Assembly: GCA_947095585.1 (NCBI GenBank)
Contig: OX352761.1
Span: 132,710,277 to 132,774,276, forward strand
Direction: 5' to 3'
Length of the DNA stretch: 64,000 nt
DNA from: Nephrocerus scutellatus
Taxonomy: Eukaryota; Arthropoda; Insecta; Diptera; Pipunculidae
Made by a program: the position numbers and the translations under genes. The first letter of the stretch is position 1. The number at the start of each line of letters is the position of its first letter. The notes beneath the pieces are model-generated. The model was not told the DNA's origin. It was given only the letters and a program-made list of their open reading frames with translations, and ran no database searches. Below, in pieces: positions 45,801 through 60,800 of this stretch.

Positions 45801-48800
45801 CCTCTCACCAACAATATTGCTAAAGTCTGCTCTAGTCGACCACTGAACTGTGTAAAGTCAACATAGTGCACAATAATACAAAATAAAATATCGTGCATAC
45901 CAACTTACCTTTAAATTTCGTTGAAATTGCACCTTCGAATGGCTCTAATACTTTTAGCGTCATGGAAATCTCACCGGTCACATAAACTGTAACTGAGGCG
46001 GGAGCGTCAGGCGGCCTCGCCTGATCCCACCCAAGCAACATTCTTCGCAATCCCTTAATGCGACGTTCCCATATTCCTATTTGTTTGTCAGTTTCATTGC
46101 CAGCACATCCACCTCCATAGGATCCGCTACTACCTTGAATTAAAAATGTTAATAAATATTGGATTGTTATTTTGAAAATTTTGTATGTAAATATTAATAA
46201 GTATGGAAAACTAACTACGTGCGTAGAATAGTTAATGATCAGGCATAAATCTAAAATTATTAATAATATCGCGACCATACTTGTTGTGCTGGTGTTGTAG
46301 TTTATCCGTTAAAATCTTCAGTCCGGATAAAGTTAAATGGGCAGTATGTTCTTTCAAACAGTTCAAAGCTCTCGGCGATGATGGGATCTTTCCAGCCCTT
46401 CTAAAGAAGGCGATAGATTTCATCCTACCGGGTATGATTGCTTTATTTAGAGCCAGCTACAACTGGGAGAACATTCCTATTATCTGGAGAGAGATAAATG
46501 TAACATTATCCCCAAACCAGGCAATAGGTCTGGTGAGCTGCGTAAATCACACAGACCTATAAGTCAAAAATCATTCGTACTCAAAACCATGAAGAGACTT
46601 ATTGATGTTCATATTAAAGGCCGGTTGGAATTGTCTACCCCTCCCTCTGCACTCAAGTTAGTTAGTGTACATGAAAGGCAAAAGCACAGAAGGTGCCTTT
46701 GACTCTCTTGTAAAGAAGATAGAAGGAACTTTTCGTTCTAAGGAGGTGGCCCTATGTGACTTCCTCGACGTTGAGGGAGCTTTCGATAACACTGGCTAAC
46801 TGACTCTATTTAAAGGACAATCATTAGCAGAGGTATCGAAGTCTCGACCAATCATTGGATATAAGGGCCACGCTTGCAAGTCGAGAAATTATTTCCTCCT
46901 TGGAGGAGGAGGAGGAGAGTATCCCAGAAAAACATAGCTTATCAACGCTACATACAAGGAAGTAAGCCAGTGGTCGGAGGATTTAGGAATCCAAAGTAAC
47001 GGGTGCATATTATCACCACTTTTATTTTTGGTGGTCATCAGCTATGTACTCCGAGCAGCAATGACGGAAGGTAAACTTACTTTAAACACCTCGACTTATG
47101 CTGACGATGTTTGTCTGCTTTCACACCGGATAATGAAACTTAATCTGATGGCCAAAAATCTAGAAGCTGACCCGAACAAAGTGGGCCTCAAGATAAACAA
47201 CAACCCTAAGCACTTCTAATACCCGCTGCTCGACAGTCAGTCAAGAAAGTTGACAACTTTCTATATTTAGGTCTCGGCTGAATGCGGTGGCACGGAACTA
47301 GATGTGGGCAGCAAAATCGGGAAGGCAAAGGCTGCGTTTGGATTGCTACCGAAAGTCTAGAAAGGCAATGTTCTCAGCTTAGGAGCCAAGTTGCGACTGT
47401 TCCACTCCAACGTAGAATCCGTTCTGTTATATGGGTGCAGTACTTGGAAGGTGTATACCACTAACGCACACAAGCTGCAAACTTTCGTAAACAAATGTCC
47501 AAGAATAATCCTGAGGTTCTTTTGGTTCAATCGTATTTCCAACGATTAACTTTATCTGAGAACGGGACAAGAATCTTTAGAAATTGTTGTGCGAAGGAGA
47601 AAGTGGCCGTAGATTGGACACAAGCTACGGCGCGAAGATAATTCCATTGCGAAATATGCCATGCAATGGAATCCGCTCACGCAGGCAGGCAGAACAGCGG
47701 GACGCCCTAGCCAAAGGTGGCGCAGGACAAACGAGGAGAAAGCAAACTCTTTGGGAATGAGTTAGTGGCAGCTTAGAATTAAGACCAAGATGACGGCCCG
47801 CGAGGCTGAAAAGATTTAACAAACATTTTAACTGCACATTTTGTTTAGCAAAGAGACATTTGGAGATAAATCCTAACATCTAACCGTTTTTTAACCTAAT
47901 ATGCACAAGGATTTTTACTAAGTCATAATTTCGTTTTGTCTTCTGTCCACGGATGCAAGAGGTATATTGTATCCTTAACATTTTGCAGTAAGTGTGTTCA
48001 TTACTATGATTTTTTTCGTAAACGCACAAACTGAAAATGCTAGTTTTTCGGCTTTTTCTATACAAATGCCATTTATGGACAATGGTTTGGGATTCGATTT
48101 CTTTGCGACGAAAGAACTTAGTATAGGGTTTTAAAAGTGTTAAATCTTACTCTCTCATGTACTTCCCCTATTTTGGTATGCTAAAGTTTACTTGCTTAAC
48201 CTTTGTGTTGTAATTCCACATCCGAAAAACAGAAATGTGAGCCGTGAATCTGTCGGCTGTCGTCAGCTTAAGAATGTATCATATTAGAAGCAGCAGAAAA
48301 TAGATTTTTGATGAAAATAGGAAAGAGTACCGAAAACACAAGAGTGCCTTGAGAAACAAACATATAAGCAGTAAAGTTCACACATAAAACTGTTCCAAGA
48401 ACTTAAACGGTCTAACAACTCGTTTCTATCTATCTATGATAAACTATCTTTTTGCAACGAAGTGATTAATATATTAGTTCCATTTAAGATAATGCGAACA
48501 GTTCGTGAGTAGAGAGTTTCGCAAGAAAATCACACTGTCCATCATTTTTTTGTAATTTAAAATATTTTATATGGAGATTTCAATACTTTGAAACGTTAGA
48601 CGTTATTAATATTTTTTGAGTATTGGCTGGACAAAGGTGGTTTTCCAACCCTTTGGGAAAACGACCAGAAGTATAGTACATATATGAATGGATTTGCTAG
48701 CCCCGAAGAGCTTATAGCGAAATATCATTTAAATCAGCAGATCAAGTACGAAAGCATATCCATTTTATAGATTAATCGACACTTGGAAATACGTCCGGAA

Positions 48801-51800
48801 GCAATGCACAATAAGAAGTGTGGTAATAGTTTAGTCATACGCGCAGCAAACAGAAACAACTTTTCTAAAGAGCTTACAGTTGCAATGTTATTCTAAATAA
48901 CGTAAAAATCAATTTAATTGATAATAATGGTATTTTCATTATTAGCGTAATAGCTAATTAAAGCTAACTAAAGTTAAAGTTAAGTTATTAAAGTTGAACC
49001 GATTGAACTGAATGTTATGTTTACCAATTATTATACTTGATATTGAAGGCCTTGATGCAAAATGAGCTTGATTTGAACTGTCTGCACTGCTCAAGTCATG
49101 TATACGACTTTCGGCATCTTTTAAAAGATCATTTAGTTTCGAACCAAGCGAATCAGTTGAGCCTGAAATAAAAAAAATATAAATGCTTTCGTTTTTTGAG
49201 GTGGGATAGTTTGGTTGGCCGCATAATAAACGCTGCCTAGCATAGCAACACCACAGGCTGTTCAACCATGAAATTTACTCACATTGAGGTCCTTCCGCTG
49301 CACCATGTTGTAAAAGCATCCTTGTCATTGAGCGATTATTGCTAAGGACAGCTACATCCAATGGCGTCAAGCCGTCCAAGTTTGTGCTAACAAATTTAAT
49401 GCGAAAATTAATACTAAACTATATGCAGAATATATATGTGGCCATTCACAAACCTAGCGACGCACATAGGAGGGTGTGGGAGGGTGGAGAGTGGTATACA
49501 CAGTCGAAGTGTCTTTCAAAAAGGATTCGAAAATGTACATTGCTCGGCAGCAGATGGGTTTGGGAATGGCTTTAATCGGTAATTTACCTATTTACATTGA
49601 CATCGGTGGATTCCAAAATAGTTCGAGCTTTATCTAAATGTCCATGTTCAACCGCAGAGAAAAATGCTAAAATGATATTAATTATTGTTTTATTTGGAAA
49701 CTTCAATGTAATTAATGTGTAAATGATGGCGGTAATTTTGAGTGACTTTCGTGATTTGGTATCACTTCTTAGCGTTCATACCATGTAAGTGATTGCTGTT
49801 TTGTGCTAACTTTTCCAATTGTGCTTGAGCTAGTTTCAATTGTTTCTTGGACAATTTATTATGATGAGGAGTACCGTTGGTACTTTTGGGACGGTTATTA
49901 TTGTGGTTGTGGTACCGAAGTTGTACATCATAGCGACTTTCTTCCAAGTTTTTGTTCTCTGTATGATTTGATTTAACGATTTTTTGACTCAACATGATGC
50001 GCTGCAGTGAATCTTCGCTTGTTTCCCGCCGTGATTGCTCTACAGCTTTATTGTGATTTGCTAATTGAATTGCTTTCGCAACAGAAGATATATTATCATT
50101 GTTTTGTGGTGCATATGGAGGCAAAAATTCAATTTCTTTGTGATTTTCGCAAGATTTTACCGTCAACGTCGAGTTTAAAACCTTCATTGCTACATTACAA
50201 GGTAGTTGTATCGAACAAAGGTTCGTCGTGCTATTATTGGCAATAGGGTTAACAGGATCAACAGTAGTAGGTTTAATGTTGTTTTGTGTAAGCGGGATTT
50301 TTTCTGTGTCAAATTTTCGTTTAACACTATTGAATCTTGGCATTGAAGAGGAATTGGTTCGCGATGAGTGGTCGTTCAAAGTGGACGCTTTAAATAAAAA
50401 AATTATAAAATTGGATGTAAACATTAAAAAAAAAATCAAACGAGTGAACTTAAATAAAAGCTTAGTAATAAACTGATAAGTTGATTAACATGAAAATAAC
50501 AAATCCAAAGAAATAAGCATGCATTTTAATTATTATATTTAATTAGAGAATACATACAATAAGACTTCATGGGCGAATAGAACTAAGCTAACCACTAAGA
50601 GGGAATTGAAAAAAGTACAAAGGCTGGCCTGTGTTTTAATTACAGGGGCCATGAGAACCTGCCCGACGGAGGGTATAAAGGAAATTATTGGGCTACACCC
50701 ACTACACAACCAAGTTATGTTTAAGCAAGGTAGGCCTGCTTCACGGACGCCAGGGCAAAAGAATTAGTGGAATCACTCGCCAAACAGATTCCTTTAGTTA
50801 TCATGCCGTGTGCAAAAGCTTGAATTCAAGAAGAACTTTGAAGACAAAATGCGCGTAAAGAAGGAATTCAGATCTGAAACTGAATATAAGATACATCCAG
50901 ATGCCATAAAGTGATAAACGGATTGATCCAAGAAAGTAGAAGGTACGGGTTGCTGTAATTCATGCCATGCCATGGCCATGAACCCAAATATTTGTGCTAG
51001 GTGCCAAGACACAATGGCATAGAAGTCCACGAACCAGCGGATAGGCTCGCTAACAAAAGTGCAGAAACTCCGCTTGTAGATCCAAAACAATTCTATGGCA
51101 TAGGGTACCGCGAGAAGAGATACGCAGAATAGGCAAGGCAGCTGCTTCCGTAAGATGTGAAAATCTCACAGGCCTAGAACAAGCAAAGTAAATTCTGGGT
51201 AACTATGAACCAAAAAGGTCTTGCTCGATATTGGGACTAAGCAGAACTAATATAAGGACCACCTAAAGAAATTAAAATTAAAAGAGGATGGTAGCTGCAG
51301 GCTTTGTGGGGAAGCGAAGGAAACCTTATCAACGAATGCGGAGCAACAATCCGACAGAGAGAGACCACATGGGAACCCACACAATCTCGGACAATACATC
51401 CACTTAACCCACCACATATCATTAAGTTCATAAGAGCCATTTGTATAGAGTATGGGTACTGTAATGCATTGTCTCCATATGGGTCGCAATGCTATTCAAA
51501 TACACCCCATTTTCATCATTATCATCATAATAGAGTACAACTCCGATGCATTGCCTTCACGTATATTTTGCGCGCATATCATCGCTTGCTTCAGGTCGCC
51601 CATTCCATATGTAGGTTTTTGCATTTGCCATTTGGATCGGAAAAAAGGGCTTTTGCTGAATTTGTTGTAAATTGGGAAACATAGGCAAACATTTTAACCA
51701 CCAGTGCCGACTAGATTTGATGTCATCCTCTATATACTAATTGGCTATGTCCCTTACGCACAACGCGGTTATAAAATATTGAATTTTAGTAGAGACACAA

Positions 51801-54800
51801 CCAACAATGGGAGCTTTAACAGAGACACAAATCATAATGGAAACTTTTAACAGATAGACAAACCATAATGGGAGCAACACTATTAAACAAAATTAAGAAA
51901 TATTTTAATTGTAAGACAATTGACATTGGGTAATACAAACTAGGCTTCACTGGTTAAGTAACACTCATTGTACCCAAATAATTGTTTAAATAAATCATTT
52001 ACGTTACTTTGGTAAACATTACCATTATGTGATGATATTTTTGAAGAATCAGAAGTCTTAATTAAGTGAATTTTCTGGCGGTGGTGATCCAAATGATCAA
52101 ACAAATCATTTGGAATATGAAGCAGTTTTCGAGCCTTAATAGGCACTGCTGAGGCTGGGATTATGCACATATTCTCACTATCCTCAGCATCCTCAGTAAT
52201 TTTCTTGTACTCAAACAGGTGCTTCTGAGGAGTTTTCTTAAAAAAATGTTCACTAGCTTTCCTGGTAGCCTTAACTTTTTTATTTTTTATTTTTCTCAAC
52301 AATATAATCGTTTCTTTTTTGGTTAAACTAATATTATCACAAGTATGTATTTTAAAAGGTGATCGAAGTTCGGAGTTATTAAACGTTTCTTTAAGCTTCA
52401 TCAATAATGATGCACGTACAGTCCGAGAACTTCGAAGAGAACTTGTAGTGTTTCTAATATTTGTTTTTGGTTTTGTGCACTGCAATAATATCTTTTTATC
52501 CATAATTTTAGTACGTTTACTCATTATAAACACATTTCGAATTTTTTTATATATTATCTTAAATTATGACCACAAATTTTTATACAATTGTCTTATACAT
52601 ACTATCTTTAACAATAAAAGTTTTAGAAGAGCTAACGAAAGACACCGCAGTCCACGCTTGCAATGATTGAGCGAGCACTGGTTTTTCCTATTATGTATTT
52701 CAAAAAGATCATCCCTATTTAATATTCCCTTACCTGCCGCACACGCACACATGTGCATACGCCGGGATACGCACAAGGGTGGTATATAATTGAGAACATT
52801 CGTTCGTAAGTGCAGGGTGTTATCTATTCGTTTCATCATTCATTAATTTTTATTTTATTTTCTGTATTATCTTTGCTGGGCATGTGTCTGTCGGTGGCTG
52901 GCTGGCTGGTGGAATTTTGTGATCAATTTTTAAGCCACTTCCTAAAGCATGATTTTACTCAAACTTTGTGCTTTGCATCTCCGATGACAACACTTTTGTA
53001 AAATTTTGGACGTGAACTGGCCGCTTCAGGGCCAAGAACTGCCAAATATTTTTTTTTAAAACAAACCCGACTAAAAGTTTTTACAGATGTCAATCTCCGA
53101 TTATTTTTATGTTTTCTTTTTAATAAAGCATTATATTTTTGGGACAGAAAAAATGTTAAGGGTTCATATTAGGTCTGTTCCGTACTTTTTGACATAAAAT
53201 CTCACACAAAATAGTACGGGAACGAATAAAACCACAAAATTGTTGCTTGAAAGAAACTGTCAAAATCCCTTGCGCCAAAATTCAACATTGTCAAGTAAGT
53301 TAATTATGTGGCTTTCTTCTGATAGAAAAAGTGCAAAAATACTACACTCCCACAAAGGTGGACTCGATTTGTTTGCTTATGTTACAATATTAAAATAAAA
53401 ACATTTGTTATAATTCTTATCGTCATCGTGGCATTTGAGCGACAATTTTGACAAAAATTCATATACAAAACGTGCGAGTGCACATTTTTTTTTTTCGCTT
53501 AGCGCCAAAAATTAGTGCATGCCACATAAGTTATTTGTCAATAAATACGTTTTTGACGAACGAGATTATTGTAGTAAAAGTTAGTAAAATTCATTGGAGG
53601 GGAAATGAACTTACTCTCCATTTCCCGCTCTTTTTTGGATAATGGGAACACTTTTGTAGTAAAAATTTTTAAGTACGGGAACACCTATTTACTCACAGAA
53701 TTTTTCTTGTAAAAGTTGACAAAATTTACATGGAGTGGAAATCATCTCTATTTTTGTTCGAGTACGAGAACTTTTTTGTTGAAAATTTTTCTTAAATTCA
53801 TAACAATTATTACGCATTTTTGAGTACGGGGACAGACCTAACATAACGAATCTAATAAATTTTCTCTTTCTCTCTTACCAATTGCACAAACCGTACCTAA
53901 AAGCTAAAACCTTTCCCACGGGTAAGCTGTCAAAGAGACAAGAGTTTTCGCGGTTTTTGTGGTTAAGACTGTGCAAATGGGAACGCAAAACTGAAACCAA
54001 GTTGAGTAAACGAAACCTTAAGTGCTCAGCTTATAGAATCAGTTGCGTCCAATGGGGCGACATATTTGTTGACGTTGCCGTATGCAACGCAATGAGGTGA
54101 CCCAATGTTGTCGCCGTACAGGCAAAAAACAAATACCAAAACAAACTACTGTGAGAGAACTATTAAAGCATTTGCCGAAGAGAACAGTTGAAAGTTGATA
54201 CATTTTTTGCGTCGCTTCCGTCACACGGACGTAACGGATTCTATGGGCTGAGCCCTTTACTCGTCTATTGCGGGCGGGTAGCAAAGTTACAGTATTAGTA
54301 ACAAAACTTTGTAAATGAAACACAAAATCAAACCGTACCTTGACCCTCGACCCTCGAGTACTGTTTGCAAATGAAACCCCAAACTGAAACAATGAGAGTG
54401 TTTTTTTATGTCGGAGGAATCGGAGGGAACAGAGATATCCGATAATTTTTTTTTTCTGATCAGATCTACCAGATCAAAAACATTATCTGCTCATCAGTGT
54501 TTTTTTAGTACCAGAGAAAAGTGTTATTTCTCACCTGAATGCTCCATAGTAGTCATGTCTAATGCAGCCGCTTTGAATGACTTTTCTCTATATGGTATTT
54601 CTCAAATGAGAGTTCTGCCACAGTTCTCTGCTTTGAGCTGTCAGGCAAAGCAAATGTTCAGCACTTTTGAACGATTGCCAAACGAAACGTTGAAGCCGAA
54701 GCGACATTGTGTTAGGAAGCATTGAAATCGTATGGCTGAACTCGTAAACGTCAGGCGAAGCCGAAGCTGAAGCGTGTTTGTGTTTTAGGCATAATGTTTA

Positions 54801-57800
54801 AGAACAAACTACATTTGTGTCAAAAAAAGTTATGTATAATTTTCAGAGTAAAAACACTATATCCGATAATTATCGGTGTAAAAATTACTCAGAGAAATCA
54901 TATTTTTCTCGGAGAATAAAAAAAACGCATATCTGCATTTTCACAGTTAAATTATCTCTCCGATTAATCCGACGTAAAAATAAGCGGCCAATGAAAGATA
55001 AATCTTAACAATACCCAGCAAAAGGAGAGACATTAGTCTCAGGAAATCGGTGGAATTCTTGAAATTAGAAATTGGGGAATCGTGACATGACGGAGGATAT
55101 GGAAAAGTCATTACATAAGACACTACTATACACGGTTAATGATCAAAGCGGTGTTTTTATTCGGTTTATTCCTATTCAGACACTCACATGTCTGAAGAAG
55201 ATATTACTACTGTAGACACAATGGCACTTAAACTGCAATATCTTTACATGTATTTTATTAACGATAAATTACTCTTAAATAAATATTTAAAATTACTTTA
55301 TTTACGTTATATTATTATTTTAATATTGATTTAAACGCTATACCAAGTTACCATAGAGAACATTTATGCACAGCAAGTAAATGGAAAAACGCGTAGCGTC
55401 ACAATTTGATAACAACTATCGACGACATTACACATCGGCATCGCCTTTGCGTTAATTAGAAACAATAAAAAAATTATACATTTATATTTTTATGGAAGAC
55501 TAATTCTTAAACCGTATCATTTGATGATATTACATATATTACATATATCTTAATCTATGATTACCTTATTGTTCCCCATTATCCAGTGTTGCACTCTAAT
55601 TATTGCTACTAAGAATACTCAGTATCAAATGTAGCCGCTATAGCTGCTTCGTAAAAAAGATGATAAACAAAAGCAAACTAAACTTAACTTTTATTTTTAT
55701 TAAACCTTTGTTTTCTTTTATCCTAAAACAAATACAGGTCAGGTCGCTAGACGCCAGCGTCACAGTTGATTTCACATTCGCATAGATAACTGGTTATAGT
55801 TACTGCAACCACGCATATCGAAACGAAATTTTGAATCTAAACATGTTTATATCTGAATCTCTTCTATATGTACCTACAACATTGGTTATTGGTTGTGGTC
55901 GCCATAATATTAAAAGTAGAGAGCAACAGGTAGAAATTTGGTGTCTTTATATATAAATAGACAATATGTATATATACATAATCATCTACTTGTACATTAA
56001 GTGAGAGGTACTCAGCCACAGCCCGCACAGTAAATGCATAATTTCTGCATTTGTTTGTTTGTTAACGTTTCAAAATTCATCTTCATTTTTAAATTGATTT
56101 TATACACACTTCACAGGAGTAGTTGCTATTTTTATGTACATACATATCACAGTTCACAGTACATATACCGCCTCAAGTAGCGAGACTGCAAGACAGTAAT
56201 TATGGCTGAACCACTGGATTACATTGCAATAGAGTCCTCATCTCAAAGTTTTAACACACAGTTGTACCCGCAATATACAAATTTTTTTGGATACATTACT
56301 TTTGCATTTTTATTTACAATTACTAGTAGTTAAACCTCGTTAAAATTGCAGCTTTATATTGTATTTGTACATTCGACGATCGTAGAAATATCTAACGTCC
56401 AGCAGCTGGATCGTGTTCAGACTTCTGACAGTGCGCAAGCTTTCGTTTACGTTTGAAAATGTAAATGTAAAGCTGGTGCCGTCGTTACTATTGGGTCTTG
56501 TATATGAACACAGAAAAGTCGTTGCGTATATATATACAATTAATAAAATAAATTGAGTACAGACTAAGGAGTACAATAGCTCACATATAAATATTTGCGG
56601 TGATTTTCAGCATTTATTTTTTCAACCGAAAATCAAGTATGAAGTAAAAGAATTTCTGACGTCTGGTCATTCACATTGCAATTTTTTGAAAAAACTGGAA
56701 TGTAATCGCAATCGCCGGCTTCTTTATTTTCATTTATGGTTGATATGAAATACATTGACATATTTGCCAAATGTTATTCTACTATTATTGGTCTAGCTGC
56801 CAAAAATTAATGCCAACATTTTTATGATATTTGAGTTAATATAAATATATAAAAAATGCTTCTTGGTATAATGGCGTACTGGCACTCAATAATTTTGTGA
56901 AATGAATGAATGAACTCTGTATTTCCGCACTTGTATGATCTTTAGTCATTTAAGACACATGTGCATAGACATCTCATATTTTCCTCTGTGGTAAGCATTA
57001 CAAGGGTACAAGTCCCTTGAACGTGTGTACGTTATAAAAAAATACTACACAAATACATCTATGACGTTTTTCATAAGAATATGGACATGTTTGCGCAGCA
57101 TGTTGTTCTGGCAATGTCTCACATTAGCTATCCTGTTGGCCATGGCAATTAACAATACAATTTTTTTGTCCACCATAATTCAAAACCTAACCACTATGAA
57201 ATATTTTTTAGAATGAAGAATTGGAATTGTATGGAGGTGTGCCCACATGACATATTGGATATGGATGACTTTGGACATATTGGCGCAACATTCATTCACT
57301 CAAAACTTAAAACTAGATTGTCGGGACAAATGGGCACTTATTAATTTATTAACGTACGTTCAGTGTTCAGCTTCAGACCATTTGGTTGGATGGTTTTTTT
57401 TTTGGATGGACTTTTTCTTTTTTCCATATTTATGTCTGCCGATCATAGTTTTCGAAAAAAAAGGGAAATCTTAAGATCTGCTAAAAGTTGACTATCTCAT
57501 CAACGGTGTGTAAAACGGATACTAGAAAATTGGAAAGTACTGCAAGAGTTTTTAAAAGAAGATGTACTAAAGAAATTTTAGAGGAATTGTCTGAAATACG
57601 TCTTGGAGTTTTTTACCGTGCTAAATGTAAAAAGAATGCGTTCTAAATATTCAGAAGAAATAAAATAACAGCCAAAAAATGCAAAGAATACAAAGAATAA
57701 ATAAAATAACGTTTTATGCAGAATATTCGCAATGTTAAGAATGAAATAAAGAAAACACTCTGTGTTGCACTTTTCAACTAATAACTACCTCGTTTATATG

Positions 57801-60800
57801 CAAAGTTGAGTGCTTAAGTTAGAGTTTTGTGGTAATTTTGACTTCAGTATTTCAGTACATGGGTTAAAATATTGAAGTTGGATTGTGTTGGTATGTATTA
57901 TTCTATATATCTAAGCTTATCAGGAAAATTTAGACTTAACTTAGTTAAAAATCGATTCAGGTTTATATAAAACATGTTTCCATTATCGTGAAAACCAATG
58001 GTTAAATTATGCATGTGCATGAAAACGTAAATTAGAATTTAGTTTCGTTAAACCCAAAAGAACTCCACGAAACTAGTGTGGTTGAGTTAGGTTTGTCTGA
58101 CATTTCTTTTTGATATTGTTAGAAACCACAAATCATCTGTCAAATTAATTCTACATTTTCATGGAAACGGTACGAGTTAGCGCCGAAATGTTTTTAACTC
58201 GACGAAACCATAACTATATTCAAACTTTGTCATGGAAACGCGGTAAGTATGTAGTTTCTACCAACATCGAAATAAAATGTCTGAAAAGTTTCGTGGAGTT
58301 AATTTATGTTTAACGAAACTCAACTCTAATTTGTGTTTCCATGAACATAAACTTGAGTTAACCCTAGGTTAATTGGTCATGGAAAGGTGGTAATAGTAAT
58401 AGAGTGGAACTCGAAACTCTAGTTTTTAATCCCTCATATAAAAGAGCTAAACTCTGCGAGAACGTATTAATTTTGGTCACTTTTAATTTTGGCGCAGACA
58501 TAAGGTATGTTATCAGTGTGTGCAGTGTAGGAGCTCAGCTTGCTTCTACGATGGAAAAACTTAAAACTTAAAACTTACGAGATTGTATGGATTTTGGTTT
58601 TGACCAAAGAAATTTTTTGCTCGTTATGTTGAAAATCCATAGAATATTGTAAATCTTAAGTATTACGTTTTTCCAATGTGATAGCGCACTAAGTTGGTTA
58701 AAATTAGGATGACGAAGAAAACTCCAACTATTATTTTGCATCACCCAACACGTTTAGTTTTTAGTTCGAATATTAGAAACATTATTATCTAGAAAGGACC
58801 TGAAAGCAAATGGTGTATCTTTTCCAAAAATGTTCTTAAATAGGAGAAACGGAAACCATTAAAGTCACTCAAAATTAAACCAGCTGAGGTAATGTTAGAG
58901 TAGATCGTTTAGGTTACGAACCGTTAATTTTCCAAACTGTGGTTTACACTTACCGTTAGTCGTTCTTGAATACTTATTTCTTCGAGATACCGATGGACTT
59001 TGAAGACTTTCCCGTCTACTACTACAATTTGAGATACTACAATTACCAATATCAGCACAATAATAATTGACATTTATCTGTGATGAGTGGCGAAGGAATG
59101 GTGTATTACTTGAATATGAAATTAAACTGCTTGTGGACGGCCTTTTATTAAATGCAGCAGCCGAGTTTGATATAACATCTGCTGATGGCGAAATTGAATT
59201 AATACGAATGGCTTCAGCTACTGAATTGGTACTAGCCGATCTTTGCAATGTACTATCGTTAACGAGTTTGCGTCTTAAATTTAAAAATATATTTTCTTAG
59301 TAATTAAGTGGTTAAGTTATTATTTAGCTTTACAAAAAAATACAATAATAAAAAGGCAATTCTCACAGAACTTACTCAACTACAACTGTGTAAAGCTTCA
59401 AGTCATCGCATATTTTCGAAAACGACTCCATACTATTTAACGAGTTGCTAGCAGTTGCATACTGCGTACTACTAGATGATTTTCTTCTATAAATCAAGGA
59501 GATGTCATCGCTTGTAACCGGCGATTTGAAAGGTTTAGAAAGAAGGGTCCACCTACTTGCAGCAGATTTTATGATGCCGTCGTCGGCTGTCGTACATGGT
59601 AAATAAATACAAAACTTACCGCATATCGATGTAATTAAGGAACGTTCTACTTACTAAACTGTAATTTACTTGCACGCGAATGCACTGGCATTGTAATTTC
59701 CGAAACAATGATAGTTGGTAATGTTTTGGATCGTGTAAGCGGCGGTACACTAAAACTGGTACGTCCCTGCGAAGCCAACGGAGCTTGTTGCGTTCTAAAA
59801 TAAAAAAAATATAACGATGGGGTTGAATAAATAACAGGTTTTTATTCAGTGAACATTGGGTAGGGTTTTGAGCTTAAAACAAGTAAATGTAAAAAAACTT
59901 CGTTTTTCGGGTACAAACGTTTATATATACATCGAAAAACGCCACACAGGCGTTTATTATTTGGTAATAATCGCCAAATATCTGTTTTTTTGGTCAGGAC
60001 TATATCAAAGAATTTTTTTTCCACGCTTCACACGCGCCAGACGCGACACGCGTCAAAAGTCGGATATCAAAATGGGTCCCGAAATTGAGCCAATCACATT
60101 TCAGTCCTCTAGTTCGTGGGAAAGGTGGTTAAAAAATACCTCAAAAAACGAGAAAATGGCGCAATTTCAAACAATTTCAAAAAATTTTACACGCAAAACG
60201 TGACACACGTCATACGTGGAATATAAAAAATTCTACTTTGGCTGCTCTCTTTAGTGGAAGTTTGTTAAAAAGGACCTCAACCCGTCACACGCGCCATTCG
60301 CGACACTTGACACGCGTCTCAGAACATAAAAATGCTATTTTCGACTTTACAAAATTTCAGCTCTCTAGGTCGTGTGGAAGGTGATTAAAAAGGACCTCAA
60401 AGTGGTCGAAAATACAGACAAAAAGTCAAGTCAAGTTAAATAAAAGTTCTTAAAAAGAAGGTGCTACCCAAGTTCGAACCATTATACAATGGCTATTAAT
60501 TATTTTTTGAAAAAATAAAGGTTTTTGATTCCTTATAGTTCAACGAGATACTGTTATAAATAAAAAAAAATCGACGGAAACTGTATGTGGTAAAATTTCA
60601 TAACCAACACACCGTGAAGTTCCTCGGTTTTTCTGATTTTGATCTCAGCTCAAGCGTTAACTTTTAAAAATATAGTACCGTGCGGGCTGAAAAGTAATCG
60701 GCCTAGGCAAGCAACCATAACTTTTTTCGGCAAAATTTAATTTATTTCTCTCAACAAACTCCTTTGTCTAACGATATTCTAATTTTGATACTCTCCAAAT

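Noticed and set aside
54408..54725. 105-codon plus frame as a gene nested in wake
   Set aside because: Begins in a dispersed foldback repeat and has no recognisable domain.
57025..57216. Small membrane protein in a wake intron
   Set aside because: 63-codon frame starting in a LINE 3' tail; the hydrophobic stretch is AT-driven and no homologue is recognised.
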